Assembly: GCA_028279685.1 (NCBI GenBank)
Contig: JANQNG010000039.1
Coordinates: forward strand, 1 to 41,760
Length of the DNA: 41,760 bases
From: Candidatus Nanoarchaeia archaeon
Lineage (GTDB): Archaea; Nanobdellota; Nanobdellia; Woesearchaeales; SKIA01
Reading direction: 5' to 3'
The notes under the pieces: model-generated
Seen by the model: the letters and a program-made list of their open reading frames with translations, nothing else
Told to the model about the DNA's origin: nothing
Databases searched by the model: none
Shown here: positions 30,357 through 41,274 of the stretch, one piece after another
Numbering within the stretch: the first letter of the stretch is position 1
Layout of the letters: each line of letters starts with the position of its first letter
Made by a program: the position numbers and the translations under genes

Positions 30357-33300
30357 TCACACCTTCACCCCATATTTTCTTTTCCATCCCATGTTTCGAA
30401 TATCATTAACAATCTTTCCAGCTTCTTCTTTTGTCATGAGCTTCTCATCAACAAATCCGAAAAGAATATCATGAACATCTTCTTTATTGATCTTTCCAGC
30501 ATCCATCAAATGCACAAGTATCTCCTTAAACACATTTTTATCCATGGTTTTTGAAGGTAAACTCGAAAGCATTTGCACAATCTCCTTTCTATCAATTTTA
30601 CCTTTTTTCTTTGTACTTTTCTTTGTAGGCTTCTGGGTAATTTTTGAAAGTTCCTTGAATGCATTTTCATCGGTTTTCTTTGTCTTCTTTCCTTTGATAA
30701 CATCATCGAGATCATCGAAGACATCTTTCTTCTCTCCCTTTTTTATCTTAAATTCCCAATCTTTAGATTTTGACTTTTTCTTGACCACAGACAATTTTTC
30801 TTCAGTTTTCTTGTCTCTTGCTATTTTTCCAAGATCTTCAAAAATATCTTCTTTCTGAGTTTTCTTTTCTTTTGTTATTGAAGTCTCTTGTTTTCTCATA
30901 AAAAGAGGCTTTATGATTCTCTGATGTAATGAAATTTTAGGTTTTGGTTTTTCGCCAGAGAAATCTTGAACTAACGTTGATCGTTTCTTCTCTCTGATTG
31001 CCCATTTTCTTCTCTCAAGATCTTTTATTTTCTTTTGATCCGCTTCTGAAACTGCAGGAGCTTTTGTTTCTTTTTTTGAGGTATCAAATTCTATCTTTTG
31101 TTTGAAAGAAGAGGGTGATTTTCCTACTGGTGTTTTGGCAGAGGGAATAGCAGGCTTCCCGCCCAAGAATTTACTAAAGTAATCCTTGTAAGCCCAGAAG
31201 CCTGCTCCTCCGACAACACTGAGTACTCCCAAAATGAGGAAGAGCAAAGAGAGTGGGCTCTTCGGAAGCTCAGGATAGTCATAAGGATCAGAGGGGTCGG
31301 TGCCATACTCTACTTCGACACTGTCTTTATAGCCATCATCATCAGTGTCAGCATTATGAGGATCTGCACCGTTCTCATATTCCTCTTTATTTGTTAATCC
31401 ATCATTATCAGGATCATCAAAAGGTTCTGCACAAGTTGTGCAAGCAAAATGTTTTTCTTCCCACCAATCAGGCATACCGTCTTCATCACTATCATAATCA
31501 GGATCTTCAAGACAGATGCCATAATCACAAATCAATCCTTCTTTACAATCAGCATCTTCAAGACATCGTTGATCGATATCGCAAGGATCACAATCTGCTC
31601 CGCAGTCAACATCTGTTTCGAATCCATTCCAGATACCATCATCACAAAACGCTTCTGCACAGACGCCATTGTCGCAGTAATTCGAAATGCAATCCTGATG
31701 TTCAACACATTCTTTGCCAAGATCGCATGCATCACAAATACCTCCACAATCAACATCAGACTCTAATCCGTTTTTCACACCATCAGTACAACTTGGTTCT
31801 GTGCAAATATTATTTTCACAATAATGAGAATAGCAATCGTCATCATCTTCACAATGTTGATTATTATCGCAGGCTTGACAAATACCTCCACAATCAACAT
31901 CAGATTCATCACCATTCTTCACGCCATCAGTACAGCTCGGATCATATTGTACTTCTATTGTTGCTCTTCCAAGATTTCTATTTTGGTTTGGTGAGCGATC
32001 AACAGCATCCCAGCAGAACGTAGTTGTTTGCTCAATGCGCTGCGGCAATATACTATTGAAATACTGCTGAATGATAGGCGTACATGAGACATTGTTTGAT
32101 ATGCCTAGCTTGAAGCCATCTGTACATCCTGAAGTATCAGTACACGTAATTGTTACATTAGTTCCTCTTAACATATTTCCTGCTTCTGACTCAACAGCTC
32201 TTACAAAAGGAGGATCAAAGTCGCATTCAGGTCCTGAACTTGATTTTGCTTCAACTATTTTTGTAGCAATAGGGCCATAATTTCCTGTTCTATCAATTGA
32301 CCTGACATTCCACTTGTATGATACATTTTCCACAAGATCAATATTGACTGAGAGGGTATCATCAACATCTGCGCTAAACCATTCAGTAAGCACATCGTTC
32401 GTGCCATTGGTAATTCTGTATTCAAGAGACACAACATCGTCTTCTGTAACTGAAGCTGTGGCTTCCATGTCGTTGAGTGAACAAGTATATTGACTTGCAT
32501 TAATCGTTGGTCTTCCAGGAGGTTCTGTATCAACAAAGAATGAAAAGTCTGCTGAAACAGGATCTGTAAAACTTGAAGTGCAGGAAACAGTGAAATTGAT
32601 CCTTCCTGAAGGAACATTGATCATTGCTATATGTGTTTTTCCATCAGATGAGACGAATGTTCCGCTTCCTCCTCCATGACGATCATAAGCACAACCTAAT
32701 ACTGCCTGTGATGTGCTTATGGTGAAATTCATAATTGTATAATTATGATATTCAGGAGGAAATACTTTAGCAATCGTATATTCTCTTGAAAATTCAAGCG
32801 TGATGGTTTCATTAATAGTGCTTTCTTGCCAAGCCATATTCCTGCAAGTAATAGTATAATTAAAATAGAATGATTGAAAAGGTGTTCCGCATGCATTATC
32901 CCTCACATAATCATAAAGAAGCACATATTCTCTGCTAGTCATATATGATTCAATATCAAACGGATCAGGATATGCTGTAACAACAGGTTCTGCATTGCAA
33001 CCAGGATCTCTAAACTCAGTCATTGTACAGACGGTAGGATCATCAGTTCCTATCGTTAAAACTGCTAATGGTGCTTCGAAATCTCTTACAATCTTACTCT
33101 CTGGAGAAACTTGTACATTGAAAACAGGAGATGTTGTGTCATAACCGAAAGCAACTTTGGGCTGTATGGAAATAAGACCAGTTGGTGTTTCACAACGGAC
33201 ACTTGTTTCCCTAATTTCTCCGTCCTGAAGATTAAGCACGCCTACCGCATCATTAAGTATGTGCATTATTGATGCTTCTTCCTGATCATTATCAAATTCA

Positions 33301-33818
33301 TAAAACCAAAAAAAGAAAGGATCCTCTTCGTCATACCACTCATCACTATATCGACAAGCAGATGCGAATTCTGATTGCATAGTCCAATCAAAAGCAGCAT
33401 TATTAGTAAGGCCGAAGGGAACTTTGCAGGATTCATTTCCTGCAGTAAGACATTCCTCTATAGGTTCTGCTAAAGGAATTACTTGCCAAATTTGCATCGC
33501 AGGAGCATCAACTTCAAACTCATAATATGTATCAACTGTATTACCAACAAGATCCTCTGCAGTAACTTCAAGCATATATAATCCGTTATTTAAATTGTTA
33601 ACAGGAGAAATGGTAAAAATCATATCACTCTCGTTTTCTATAGTAACAGGAATCTCTCCTTCAGGAGGAAAAATATTTCTTGTGAGTGATACCTCTAATA
33701 AAGTCACTTGCTCATTATACTCAAATCGAATTTCAGGTCGCCTGCTTGTTGAAACCTCGGCAGCAACAACGCCAACAAGGAGAACAAACAGAAGCAACAC
33801 TACTATGAAGCGTTTCAT
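30357..33818 (-). CDS. Anchored surface protein with Ig-like, Cys-rich and calcium-binding repeats
   Basis: The 1153-residue protein has a signal peptide (MKRFIVVLLLFVLLVGVVAA), then Ig-like domains (about 25-620). Three repeats of the type CTDGVKNGDESDVDCGGIC follow (about 625-770). Next are thrombospondin-type-3-like calcium repeats (DYDSDEDGMPDWWE, DPDNDGLTNKEEYENGADPH and DTDDDGYKDSVEVEYGTDPS). A membrane helix (about 853-875) and a 270-residue Lys-rich cytoplasmic tail close the chain; the tail has repeated E/DDLxxIxxxKK units and a helical end. GGGGTGA precedes ATG 33818. It lies 18 bp after the giant gene and may anchor it. Confidence 0.8.
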   Translation of the reverse strand: MKRFIVVLLLFVLLVGVVAAEVSTSRRPEIRFEYNEQVTLLEVSLTRNIFPPEGEIPVTIENESDMIFTISPVNNLNNGLYMLEVTAEDLVGNTVDTYYEFEVDAPAMQIWQVIPLAEPIEECLTAGNESCKVPFGLTNNAAFDWTMQSEFASACRYSDEWYDEEDPFFFWFYEFDNDQEEASIMHILNDAVGVLNLQDGEIRETSVRCETPTGLISIQPKVAFGYDTTSPVFNVQVSPESKIVRDFEAPLAVLTIGTDDPTVCTMTEFRDPGCNAEPVVTAYPDPFDIESYMTSREYVLLYDYVRDNACGTPFQSFYFNYTITCRNMAWQESTINETITLEFSREYTIAKVFPPEYHNYTIMNFTISTSQAVLGCAYDRHGGGSGTFVSSDGKTHIAMINVPSGRINFTVSCTSSFTDPVSADFSFFVDTEPPGRPTINASQYTCSLNDMEATASVTEDDVVSLEYRITNGTNDVLTEWFSADVDDTLSVNIDLVENVSYKWNVRSIDRTGNYGPIATKIVEAKSSSGPECDFDPPFVRAVESEAGNMLRGTNVTITCTDTSGCTDGFKLGISNNVSCTPIIQQYFNSILPQRIEQTTTFCWDAVDRSPNQNRNLGRATIEVQYDPSCTDGVKNGDESDVDCGGICQACDNNQHCEDDDDCYSHYCENNICTEPSCTDGVKNGLESDVDCGGICDACDLGKECVEHQDCISNYCDNGVCAEAFCDDGIWNGFETDVDCGADCDPCDIDQRCLEDADCKEGLICDYGICLEDPDYDSDEDGMPDWWEEKHFACTTCAEPFDDPDNDGLTNKEEYENGADPHNADTDDDGYKDSVEVEYGTDPSDPYDYPELPKSPLSLLFLILGVLSVVGGAGFWAYKDYFSKFLGGKPAIPSAKTPVGKSPSSFKQKIEFDTSKKETKAPAVSEADQKKIKDLERRKWAIREKKRSTLVQDFSGEKPKPKISLHQRIIKPLFMRKQETSITKEKKTQKEDIFEDLGKIARDKKTEEKLSVVKKKSKSKDWEFKIKKGEKKDVFDDLDDVIKGKKTKKTDENAFKELSKITQKPTKKSTKKKGKIDRKEIVQMLSSLPSKTMDKNVFKEILVHLMDAGKINKEDVHDILFGFVDEKLMTKEEAGKIVNDIRNMGWKRKYGVKV

Positions 33819-33835
33819 AATCACCCCTTTCTTTC

Positions 33836-36800
33836 TTAGTCAATTAATGTAATGAATGGTTCCTCAGGAGGAACAAGGTCGAGCAGCACATCAAGAGGAT
33901 ATTCTCTTGTATTGCCTGCGTAGTCTTGCACTACAATAGCAATCATGTTTAGTATTTCTTGATTCGCTTGACTTTCTAATGAAACCGTTATATTTGCAAA
34001 TCCATCAATGATGCAGTTTCTCATGGTTGGGCAAGATCGAGAGGCTTGATTCCTCAGCACTCTTGGATCAATCGAAATATCAAATGCTGAAATTCTGAAA
34101 ATATCGTCATGTGTTGTTCCTTCCAGAGTGAGTTCAGATCCTCTTGTCGTCGGCGTATCATTAAGTATGACTACTCTTGGAGCTGCTGTATAATGTACGA
34201 TATCAAAAACAGGAATGGTATTATCGACAATAACATCGATGTTTTGTGCTTCTCCTTCATTACCTGCATAATCTGAGAACACTACCGTCAATGTTTTTGT
34301 TCTGTCTCCTGTCCAATCCATACCTTCTCTAATGATAAACATCTGTTCCTCTCCAAAATTCTGCACCGTAAGGAGATCATCATCTTCTGCATCAATCGTC
34401 ATAAACAAACCATACTCTTCATTGGTAACGGTGTAAGTAAGATAGAACACTCCTTCTTCATTCATGTATGTTGCATAAGTATCAATGACTGCATCAGGTG
34501 GTGTTGTATCAACAACAACAGTAAAGAATGTAAGAGAAGGTCCTACTTCTTCTCCACTATTAAGTATTCTTGTTGCTGCAACATCCAATACATATTCAAT
34601 TCCTTCTGTGAGTTCAGGAAGCGAGCAGATAAACCATCTGCTGCCAGTAACTGCAGTGACTCCTTGTTGTACTCCTGGAGCTTCTGCGTCAGGATCATCA
34701 GTAGCAATACAGCGTTCCATCACAATACTTTCTTGATCATAGATTCCTCCATTAAGGTTTACCTCAGTTAAATTAATACTTCCTGTTTCATTGAAATCAA
34801 GAATAAGAACAGGTTCATTATTTGCAGTAAGATACACTTGTGATCTTGGTTCTGGGTTAATGGCGGGAGCATCTCTTATAGTGAGGAAAGGATTATTTGG
34901 TGCCATACTATTGATTTCGAACGACCAAGCATAATTGAACTCATTATGTGCCCTGTCCATTGCAAAAGCGGTTACATTATACACGGCATCGGCAAGTACT
35001 ACCTCCTGGCTACCATCATCATTGAAATGATTCACAAGAAATTCCATGGCTCCTTCTGGTTGGAATTGAAGATAATAGAGATCTCCTTCGTGACCTACAG
35101 AAAAAATTCCTGGAATTGATGTTTCTCCTGAAGTGAGCTGCATCCAGATGTTATTCCCTTCTTCGAGCAATCCTGAATAACGTTCATTAACTACAAGAGT
35201 GATATTAGAATTATTTTTGTTCGTCACTATATTTTCTCCAGGAAACGTAGCCTGTGTTTTCATAGGTATTTCATCATCAACGTAAATATTATAGTATTCT
35301 GTTCTTCCTCTGTTGCCTATGTTATCTTCGACGGCAGCAAAGAATTTGAAATCTCTATTGATCTCTGTGTGAACAAATTCAAGAGGATTCTCTGCTACGG
35401 AACTAAAGTAATCTTTAGGCCTATCTTCATCCCACATCTTATAGATTGTTTCTCCTTCTACATTCTCTTTTGCAGGATCTATAGTTATTGTTGTGACACC
35501 TTCTCCATCAGGGCAACCTTCCGTTCTTGAAATATCAATAATTTCATAGAACTTAGCAAAATAACCATAATCTTTTCTGTCATTGATGTATTGATAATTA
35601 TGATTGCTTTCATATTCTGCTCCATTCGTAAATGAGAGATAGCCTGCATTCCAACTATCACTAAGACACTGTTGAATAACAAGCTGATTATCGTTGACTG
35701 AATCTACCACAACTGGTTGGATGACACTCGTGAAGTCTTCAGCGTTATATTCTGATTGTGTATAAACAAGTTTTGGTTCAGCATACTCCTCCACATTTTC
35801 ATCCTGCACGGTGTAGAACTTCACTGTTTGGAAGATGTTCTGTACCGTATATCCTGAAAAATAAAGCTCAGGATCATTTGTGTAATACTTCTCATCGTAA
35901 TAATGCAGAGGATACTCCTCAAAGATACCGCTGCCGTAAAGATTCAAAGAAGGGTTAAAAACAGGAGGCTCTGGATTCATTGTCGTTACTTTGAATGGAT
36001 ATGAAATAGGATATGTAAATTGATCATCAAATTCATCAAATCTAAACTCATGATAATCTTCTCCTTCCAGTTGAACAAATAAATCTCTCTCTTCAAGGCC
36101 ATTCAGTTCAGGAATATCACTTCGTATGGTGAATATTCCTTGAATACCCATATTATTTTCAAGATAAATCCAATCTACAGGAATACTAATAGTGCCTACA
36201 GGTGCATCAAGTAACATATTGAATAGATAAATATCTCCGAGTTCTTTTGATGCATCTATTTGCAATGTATAGGTACCAAAGCCAAGATGATCAACAGCAT
36301 CTCCTGCATGATTAACAGGTTCTTGTACAGTTAAGGTTACGATATTTGAATCAAGTTTGATGTTTTGTGTTCTGATTTCTTCCTTATTACCTCCTTCATC
36401 AATTGAATAATATCGTATAGGTAGTTGTTGCTCTCCTAAACCTGTTACTGTCCACAAGTATGGTTGAGGATCCTCTCCGACCATCGAAGTAAAATCATTT
36501 TCGTCATCGCATTGACTCAATGCTCCCCCTTCGCATCGTAAAGTATCCTGGCAACCAAAAACTCTCGAATCGTCTTCAGTAGGCCAGTTGAGATGCGTAG
36601 GCATATCAGTACATCGCACAAAGAGATCAACAGGACTTCGATGCCATGTCTCGAAATCGAACGGTTCACTCCCTGCTTCAGCACCTTCCCATATTGAAGT
36701 ATAAGGAGCCATTTCATCAATGAAAAAAACAACAATGTCACCATTATTTCCTTCAGTAATAAGTATTTCATCTCCTCCGGGACCAGGTATCTCAAATCTA

Positions 36801-39800
36801 CATGCAGTATAGTAGAGATACACATCTCGAGGAACATCATCAGGTATATTCAATGATCTTGTGTAAACGAATTGGCCTCGTTCAGGTACACCATCAGTAT
36901 CAAATAAAAACATCCCTCCTACTAAAGGATCTCCATCAAGCATAGCTTCCCATTCTTGATGCTCACGACTATATCTACACTCTCCTTGAAATTGCGTTTC
37001 AATACTTATGGTGATAGGTTCTTCATTATTGAACGTTTCGTAATGAGGATTAGGATTTGTGATAGAGATATCTCCTTCAATATCTAATGTGAAAACTTCC
37101 ATATCTATTTCATCGTTGTATTCAGGCTCAATAGTGGCTGAGTTAATAAGATACTCATCATATGCCCTGTTTTCTGCTCTATTTCCGTATTCATCTTCAC
37201 ACATAATTCTGAAAAAATATGTTCCATCTTCTAAGAAAGGATACGTCGTTTCAAACGATGATGCATACACTGTACCTGCATGACTTAACTCAGGATACAT
37301 CTCTTCTCCTGTTATGCCATTAATAAGTGCAGTGGTACATTTCACGGGCTGAGGATACTCAGGCGCATTCCATGTTTCATCTACAACGTTCCATTGAAGT
37401 CTCAGCTCAGTTCTATATCCAATATCTCCTCCATGATCATGAGCATTTGTTTCTACATTCAGTAATATGCGAGGTTTTTCTGCATCAAGCATGAAATTAA
37501 ACATTTTAAGCTGCTCAAGATTTTGTGCGCTATCAACAGAGTAGAAGTACATGGAATAATATCCTGATTGTTCATCAGTAATTAATTGTTGTATTTCTTC
37601 GTTATCAACGTTTTTCAAATTAATAGGTTGCTCAGTTAGTTCAGCACTAGGATAGCAATATTCTCCGTTTTCATTGTATGTTTCTACGCAGAAATACGTT
37701 ATTAACTCGTTCATTTCATTACCAATATATTGATCATCAGTAATAGCAAATTCAGCTGTAATCAAAGGACCAAAGATTGGCCAAGCATAAGGATACCCTT
37801 CATACTCTGGTGGTTCATCATCTCCTTGTCCTTGCTGATCTCCTTGAAATGCAGCAAAACCTCCAATATTTCCTTCGCCATTTCCTTCTCCTTCGCCTTC
37901 TCCTTCATTATTACCTTCATTAAAATTCCCTACGTCTTCATTTTCTTCATTTCCTGTGACGCATTCTCCGTTGAGACAAGTATCATCACAACTTACACTC
38001 CACACCCAGACAGCATCAACACAAAGCATGATACAAGGAATGCCATTACACTCAAGACCGATACCGCAACGCATATCTCCTGACGTACAATCACCGCCAA
38101 AACCCACTTCAAGTTCTGTATCTTCATAATCTTCGGGATCCTCATCTTCTCCATATAAAGGATCAAGAATAGCCTCGTATCCTCCTCGAGGAGGAGCATC
38201 GCTTGAAGAAGTATACGTGATCTCTGTAACAGGACTTATGAAGTCTCGAGAACACTGTGGTTCACTATCAGGATATGCACCACAATCCATTCTGCTCGAT
38301 AATCTTACAGGAGATTCCTCTGCATTCATATCTAATATATTTTCATCAGCATCTCTGAAGCATTGTCCTGGCTCACCATCATTGAGATTATTCCACCATC
38401 TGCATTTACCAAATCCAAAAAGATCTTTTCCCAAACTGTACTCGTAATGAGTATTTCCTATTCTTGTTTCTCCATATTCTTCCCCTTCATACTCAACATC
38501 AATATCAAAAAAACTATTATCTCCTCCACCAGATAGAGTACAATCAATTTGCGTATCGTAATTTTCACAGAACATATCTTCTTTGTTGATACACATTCCC
38601 ATCTTATCAAAATCTCTATTATAATTTTCGATTCTGTTAAAATAACATTCGCCGAACATACCACATACTTCTGTTGTCAACGAACCAGGAACAGTAACAT
38701 AATTGTATCTTGGTGAATGAGCATATTCGCAATGTTGATCATACGGAATATCTGGATAATCAGATTTTGATTTTGGCCTGCAAACACCAAGTTCAATAGT
38801 TGACTCTTCCCTCTCAAAAGGAATCCATTCGCAAGGATTCTCTCCATTATTGAATTCTAATCCTCCCGCGTTGGCATCTTCATCATTCCAATTCACGCAT
38901 GTTCTCTCAGAATGGAAATCATAGCAGGAAATATCTTCAAGAAGAGGATATAATCTATTTACAGTGGTCAATGAATGATCGAGATAGCAACCTCCGTCAT
39001 CTCCTGCAACAACATCTGCACAACTAACTTCTCTGCCTTCATACCATACGGTCATATCAAGCACTGAAGCAAACATACCGAATGCTCCTCCGCAAACATC
39101 ACAAACAGTATTTGAAGTACATGTTGCTTCATTGTTTATAATTCTGCAGATTTCTCCTTCATTACATGCAACTTCATCAGCAAAATGATGTCTCCATTGA
39201 GGTTCTTGTTGACAAGAAACAATAGCACTACCATAGCAGAAAGGTTCAGCATCATGTTCTCTCATACACTCAGGATGTCCTACAAGATGATGTCCAATAG
39301 TATATGCTTCCTGATCCCCAATAGTTGCTTTCGCAACATAGCAAAGATACTCTCTTTGTTCATTACGATATCCAATATTGTCTTCATCTATATCAAGCTC
39401 ATGTCGAAATATTGATCCCGTAACACCATGCCCTTCTATTTCTCCGAAGTTTGTAAATATTTGCGCAAGATCTCCTTCTGCTGGACAATACATTTCTAAT
39501 TCCTCTGCTGCAACGAATCCTCCATGTATTTCTATGTTATCGACATGCTCTATGCAATCAGAAGAGAAGAGTAAATCAATCTCAGCGGCATCATCAATCT
39601 CTACAATTTCTTGCAATGCAATCGCGAACCCATCAAAACATGATTCCTCAGACTCACACATACAACTATTAAGATTGCATGTTCCATCAGGTTGACAAGC
39701 ATCGTCATTTCCTTGCCAGCAGTCTGCCATGCCCGCAGAAAAAAGACTTTCACAATCCATATCTACGCAAAGACAAGTAGAAGGATTACATCGCTCAGGA

Positions 39801-41038
39801 ATGTTTTCCGTTGGTTCTCCTGTGCACAAAACACCTTCAATGTCTGTAGAAAGATAATTAATGACTAGATTTCCTAACTCATCAAAATAACTGTTGTATT
39901 CACATTCTTCTTGATAGCCAAACTCATTCAACTCAATCTCTGCATTGCCGCAAGTGCCTTCTGGTAACTCACAATCAGGATCAATAATATCTTGCGGAGC
40001 ACAAAGGAGATTTGAACAACATCCATTCTGTACATTACAAGGAGTACAGTCAGGATCATAATCATCAGCGTCTTGATTTAATCCCTGGCAGCCATCAGGA
40101 CAATAGTTGTCACAAGTTCGTTCTGCAGGATCGGCAGGACATACTAATACATTACATTCGTTATCAAGAGGACAAGTCCCACAGTAAATGTCTCTTTGAA
40201 GAGGATCATCTAAGTTGTAAGGGTTACTCCACTCTTCTTCTTCAGTACAAATCCTGTTTTCATTAGTCCAGCATTCACCTTCATTGCAGATAATTGCTTC
40301 TTCACAATCAGCATCTTCCATATCAATATATCCGTCGCAGTCATTATCAAGAACATCTTCACACAAACTTTCTGTTACTTCATATGCACTAAACGTTTCT
40401 ATTTCGTATAGTGCAATAGTACATTCAGGCCATTCATTGTTCGTACAAGTCACGTAGATATCTTCGCAAACACCATAGGGTCCTATATTCGGATCGACAT
40501 CAGCGCATCTTCTTGGAGGATCATTTTCTGTACACTCAAACCCTTGTCCTCCACAATCAAGATGAGGCGCACAATCAGAATCATCACAATCAGTAAAGTC
40601 ATCTTCATCGTTATTCAATCCGTCGCTACATCCTCCTTGCACTTCAATTTCAGTATCTGGAGGATTCGTACATGCTGAAAAATCAAACACACAATTATCA
40701 TCACAAGTAAGCGTTCCACCCGCATAACCAAAAGATTGACATGTTTCTCCATCAAGGTTAATACCATCGCAAGCCTCTCCCCAGTCTACTTCATCATCGC
40801 CACAATCAGCCCAACAAGCAGAGAGACAAAACCCTCCTTCGCCTCTTTCATTAAAGAAATCATCATCAACATCTTCATACAAAATACGAGTTCCTATATC
40901 ACAAACCGTATCTTCTCCTAGTTGTTCTGGGAATGCTGCATCATTAGGAAAAATACAGCAACAATACACATCTGTAGCGGAAACAAGGCCTGTACTAAGA
41001 AATATAAGCAATGCTATTAAAAAGATAATTTTCCTCAT
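33836..41038 (-). CDS. Giant secreted Cys-rich and Ig-like protein (about 2400 residues)
   Basis: The start MRKIIFLIALLIFLSTGLVS is a signal peptide. Residues 25-1030 are very Cys-rich, with modules such as EACDGINLDGETC, CSDGLNNDEDDFTDCDDSDC and CEDVLDNDCDGYIDMEDADC that resemble bacterial metal-binding Cys repeats. A Gly/Glu low-complexity linker (near 1035-1060, EGEGEGEGNGEGN) separates this from about 1300 residues of Ig-like strands with few Cys (for example VDTTPPDAVIDTYATYMNEE). It has no C-terminal anchor. The ATG at 41038 has a TATA box at 41076-41085; a GTG at 41047 is less likely. The next gene, 18 bp on, supplies a membrane anchor. Likely a large surface fibre or adhesin. Confidence 0.8.
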   Translation of the reverse strand: MRKIIFLIALLIFLSTGLVSATDVYCCCIFPNDAAFPEQLGEDTVCDIGTRILYEDVDDDFFNERGEGGFCLSACWADCGDDEVDWGEACDGINLDGETCQSFGYAGGTLTCDDNCVFDFSACTNPPDTEIEVQGGCSDGLNNDEDDFTDCDDSDCAPHLDCGGQGFECTENDPPRRCADVDPNIGPYGVCEDIYVTCTNNEWPECTIALYEIETFSAYEVTESLCEDVLDNDCDGYIDMEDADCEEAIICNEGECWTNENRICTEEEEWSNPYNLDDPLQRDIYCGTCPLDNECNVLVCPADPAERTCDNYCPDGCQGLNQDADDYDPDCTPCNVQNGCCSNLLCAPQDIIDPDCELPEGTCGNAEIELNEFGYQEECEYNSYFDELGNLVINYLSTDIEGVLCTGEPTENIPERCNPSTCLCVDMDCESLFSAGMADCWQGNDDACQPDGTCNLNSCMCESEESCFDGFAIALQEIVEIDDAAEIDLLFSSDCIEHVDNIEIHGGFVAAEELEMYCPAEGDLAQIFTNFGEIEGHGVTGSIFRHELDIDEDNIGYRNEQREYLCYVAKATIGDQEAYTIGHHLVGHPECMREHDAEPFCYGSAIVSCQQEPQWRHHFADEVACNEGEICRIINNEATCTSNTVCDVCGGAFGMFASVLDMTVWYEGREVSCADVVAGDDGGCYLDHSLTTVNRLYPLLEDISCYDFHSERTCVNWNDEDANAGGLEFNNGENPCEWIPFEREESTIELGVCRPKSKSDYPDIPYDQHCEYAHSPRYNYVTVPGSLTTEVCGMFGECYFNRIENYNRDFDKMGMCINKEDMFCENYDTQIDCTLSGGGDNSFFDIDVEYEGEEYGETRIGNTHYEYSLGKDLFGFGKCRWWNNLNDGEPGQCFRDADENILDMNAEESPVRLSSRMDCGAYPDSEPQCSRDFISPVTEITYTSSSDAPPRGGYEAILDPLYGEDEDPEDYEDTELEVGFGGDCTSGDMRCGIGLECNGIPCIMLCVDAVWVWSVSCDDTCLNGECVTGNEENEDVGNFNEGNNEGEGEGEGNGEGNIGGFAAFQGDQQGQGDDEPPEYEGYPYAWPIFGPLITAEFAITDDQYIGNEMNELITYFCVETYNENGEYCYPSAELTEQPINLKNVDNEEIQQLITDEQSGYYSMYFYSVDSAQNLEQLKMFNFMLDAEKPRILLNVETNAHDHGGDIGYRTELRLQWNVVDETWNAPEYPQPVKCTTALINGITGEEMYPELSHAGTVYASSFETTYPFLEDGTYFFRIMCEDEYGNRAENRAYDEYLINSATIEPEYNDEIDMEVFTLDIEGDISITNPNPHYETFNNEEPITISIETQFQGECRYSREHQEWEAMLDGDPLVGGMFLFDTDGVPERGQFVYTRSLNIPDDVPRDVYLYYTACRFEIPGPGGDEILITEGNNGDIVVFFIDEMAPYTSIWEGAEAGSEPFDFETWHRSPVDLFVRCTDMPTHLNWPTEDDSRVFGCQDTLRCEGGALSQCDDENDFTSMVGEDPQPYLWTVTGLGEQQLPIRYYSIDEGGNKEEIRTQNIKLDSNIVTLTVQEPVNHAGDAVDHLGFGTYTLQIDASKELGDIYLFNMLLDAPVGTISIPVDWIYLENNMGIQGIFTIRSDIPELNGLEERDLFVQLEGEDYHEFRFDEFDDQFTYPISYPFKVTTMNPEPPVFNPSLNLYGSGIFEEYPLHYYDEKYYTNDPELYFSGYTVQNIFQTVKFYTVQDENVEEYAEPKLVYTQSEYNAEDFTSVIQPVVVDSVNDNQLVIQQCLSDSWNAGYLSFTNGAEYESNHNYQYINDRKDYGYFAKFYEIIDISRTEGCPDGEGVTTITIDPAKENVEGETIYKMWDEDRPKDYFSSVAENPLEFVHTEINRDFKFFAAVEDNIGNRGRTEYYNIYVDDEIPMKTQATFPGENIVTNKNNSNITLVVNERYSGLLEEGNNIWMQLTSGETSIPGIFSVGHEGDLYYLQFQPEGAMEFLVNHFNDDGSQEVVLADAVYNVTAFAMDRAHNEFNYAWSFEINSMAPNNPFLTIRDAPAINPEPRSQVYLTANNEPVLILDFNETGSINLTEVNLNGGIYDQESIVMERCIATDDPDAEAPGVQQGVTAVTGSRWFICSLPELTEGIEYVLDVAATRILNSGEEVGPSLTFFTVVVDTTPPDAVIDTYATYMNEEGVFYLTYTVTNEEYGLFMTIDAEDDDLLTVQNFGEEQMFIIREGMDWTGDRTKTLTVVFSDYAGNEGEAQNIDVIVDNTIPVFDIVHYTAAPRVVILNDTPTTRGSELTLEGTTHDDIFRISAFDISIDPRVLRNQASRSCPTMRNCIIDGFANITVSLESQANQEILNMIAIVVQDYAGNTREYPLDVLLDLVPPEEPFITLID

Positions 41039-41075
41039 ATAACCCACTCTCTTTTAAAAAAACCTGGGAAGAGCC

Positions 41076-41085
41076 ATTTATATAG
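41076..41085 (-). promoter_or_regulatory. TATA box of the giant surface protein gene
   Basis: CTATATAAAT on the minus strand, about 43 bp before ATG 41038, leaving a short leader. Confidence 0.5.
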
Positions 41086-41244
41086 TTTTCGACAGAAGAT
41101 GCTCCTTTCAGAAAATCAAGAAACAACTTATTAACATTAGTTCAATTCTTAATTACTGTTTTAAGGATATTGCATTCTATGTATCAAAACAGCAAGCAAT
41201 TAGGCCGCAACGAGCAAGTTACTTTACAAAACATCCTTCGAAAC

Positions 41245-41262
41245 GAGCAGAAAACAAAAAAA
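41245..41262 (-). terminator. Probable poly-U terminator
   Basis: Downstream of the zinc-ribbon gene the minus strand reads CTTTTTTTGTTTTCTG, a T-rich stretch of the kind that ends archaeal transcripts without a hairpin. Confidence 0.4.
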
Positions 41263-41274
41263 GTTTAAATTGTT

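Noticed and set aside
31253-32023. A 256-codon open frame on the plus strand, rich in His and Leu
   Set aside because: It is antisense to the Cys/Asp-rich repeats of the 30357-33818 gene. Its odd composition (runs of HHH, HNQ) is the mirror of that coding, and it has no promoter or ribosome binding site.
41179-41268. A 29-codon plus-strand frame ending just before the zinc-ribbon gene
   Set aside because: Short, with no ribosome binding site and poor TATA spacing; not enough to call a gene.
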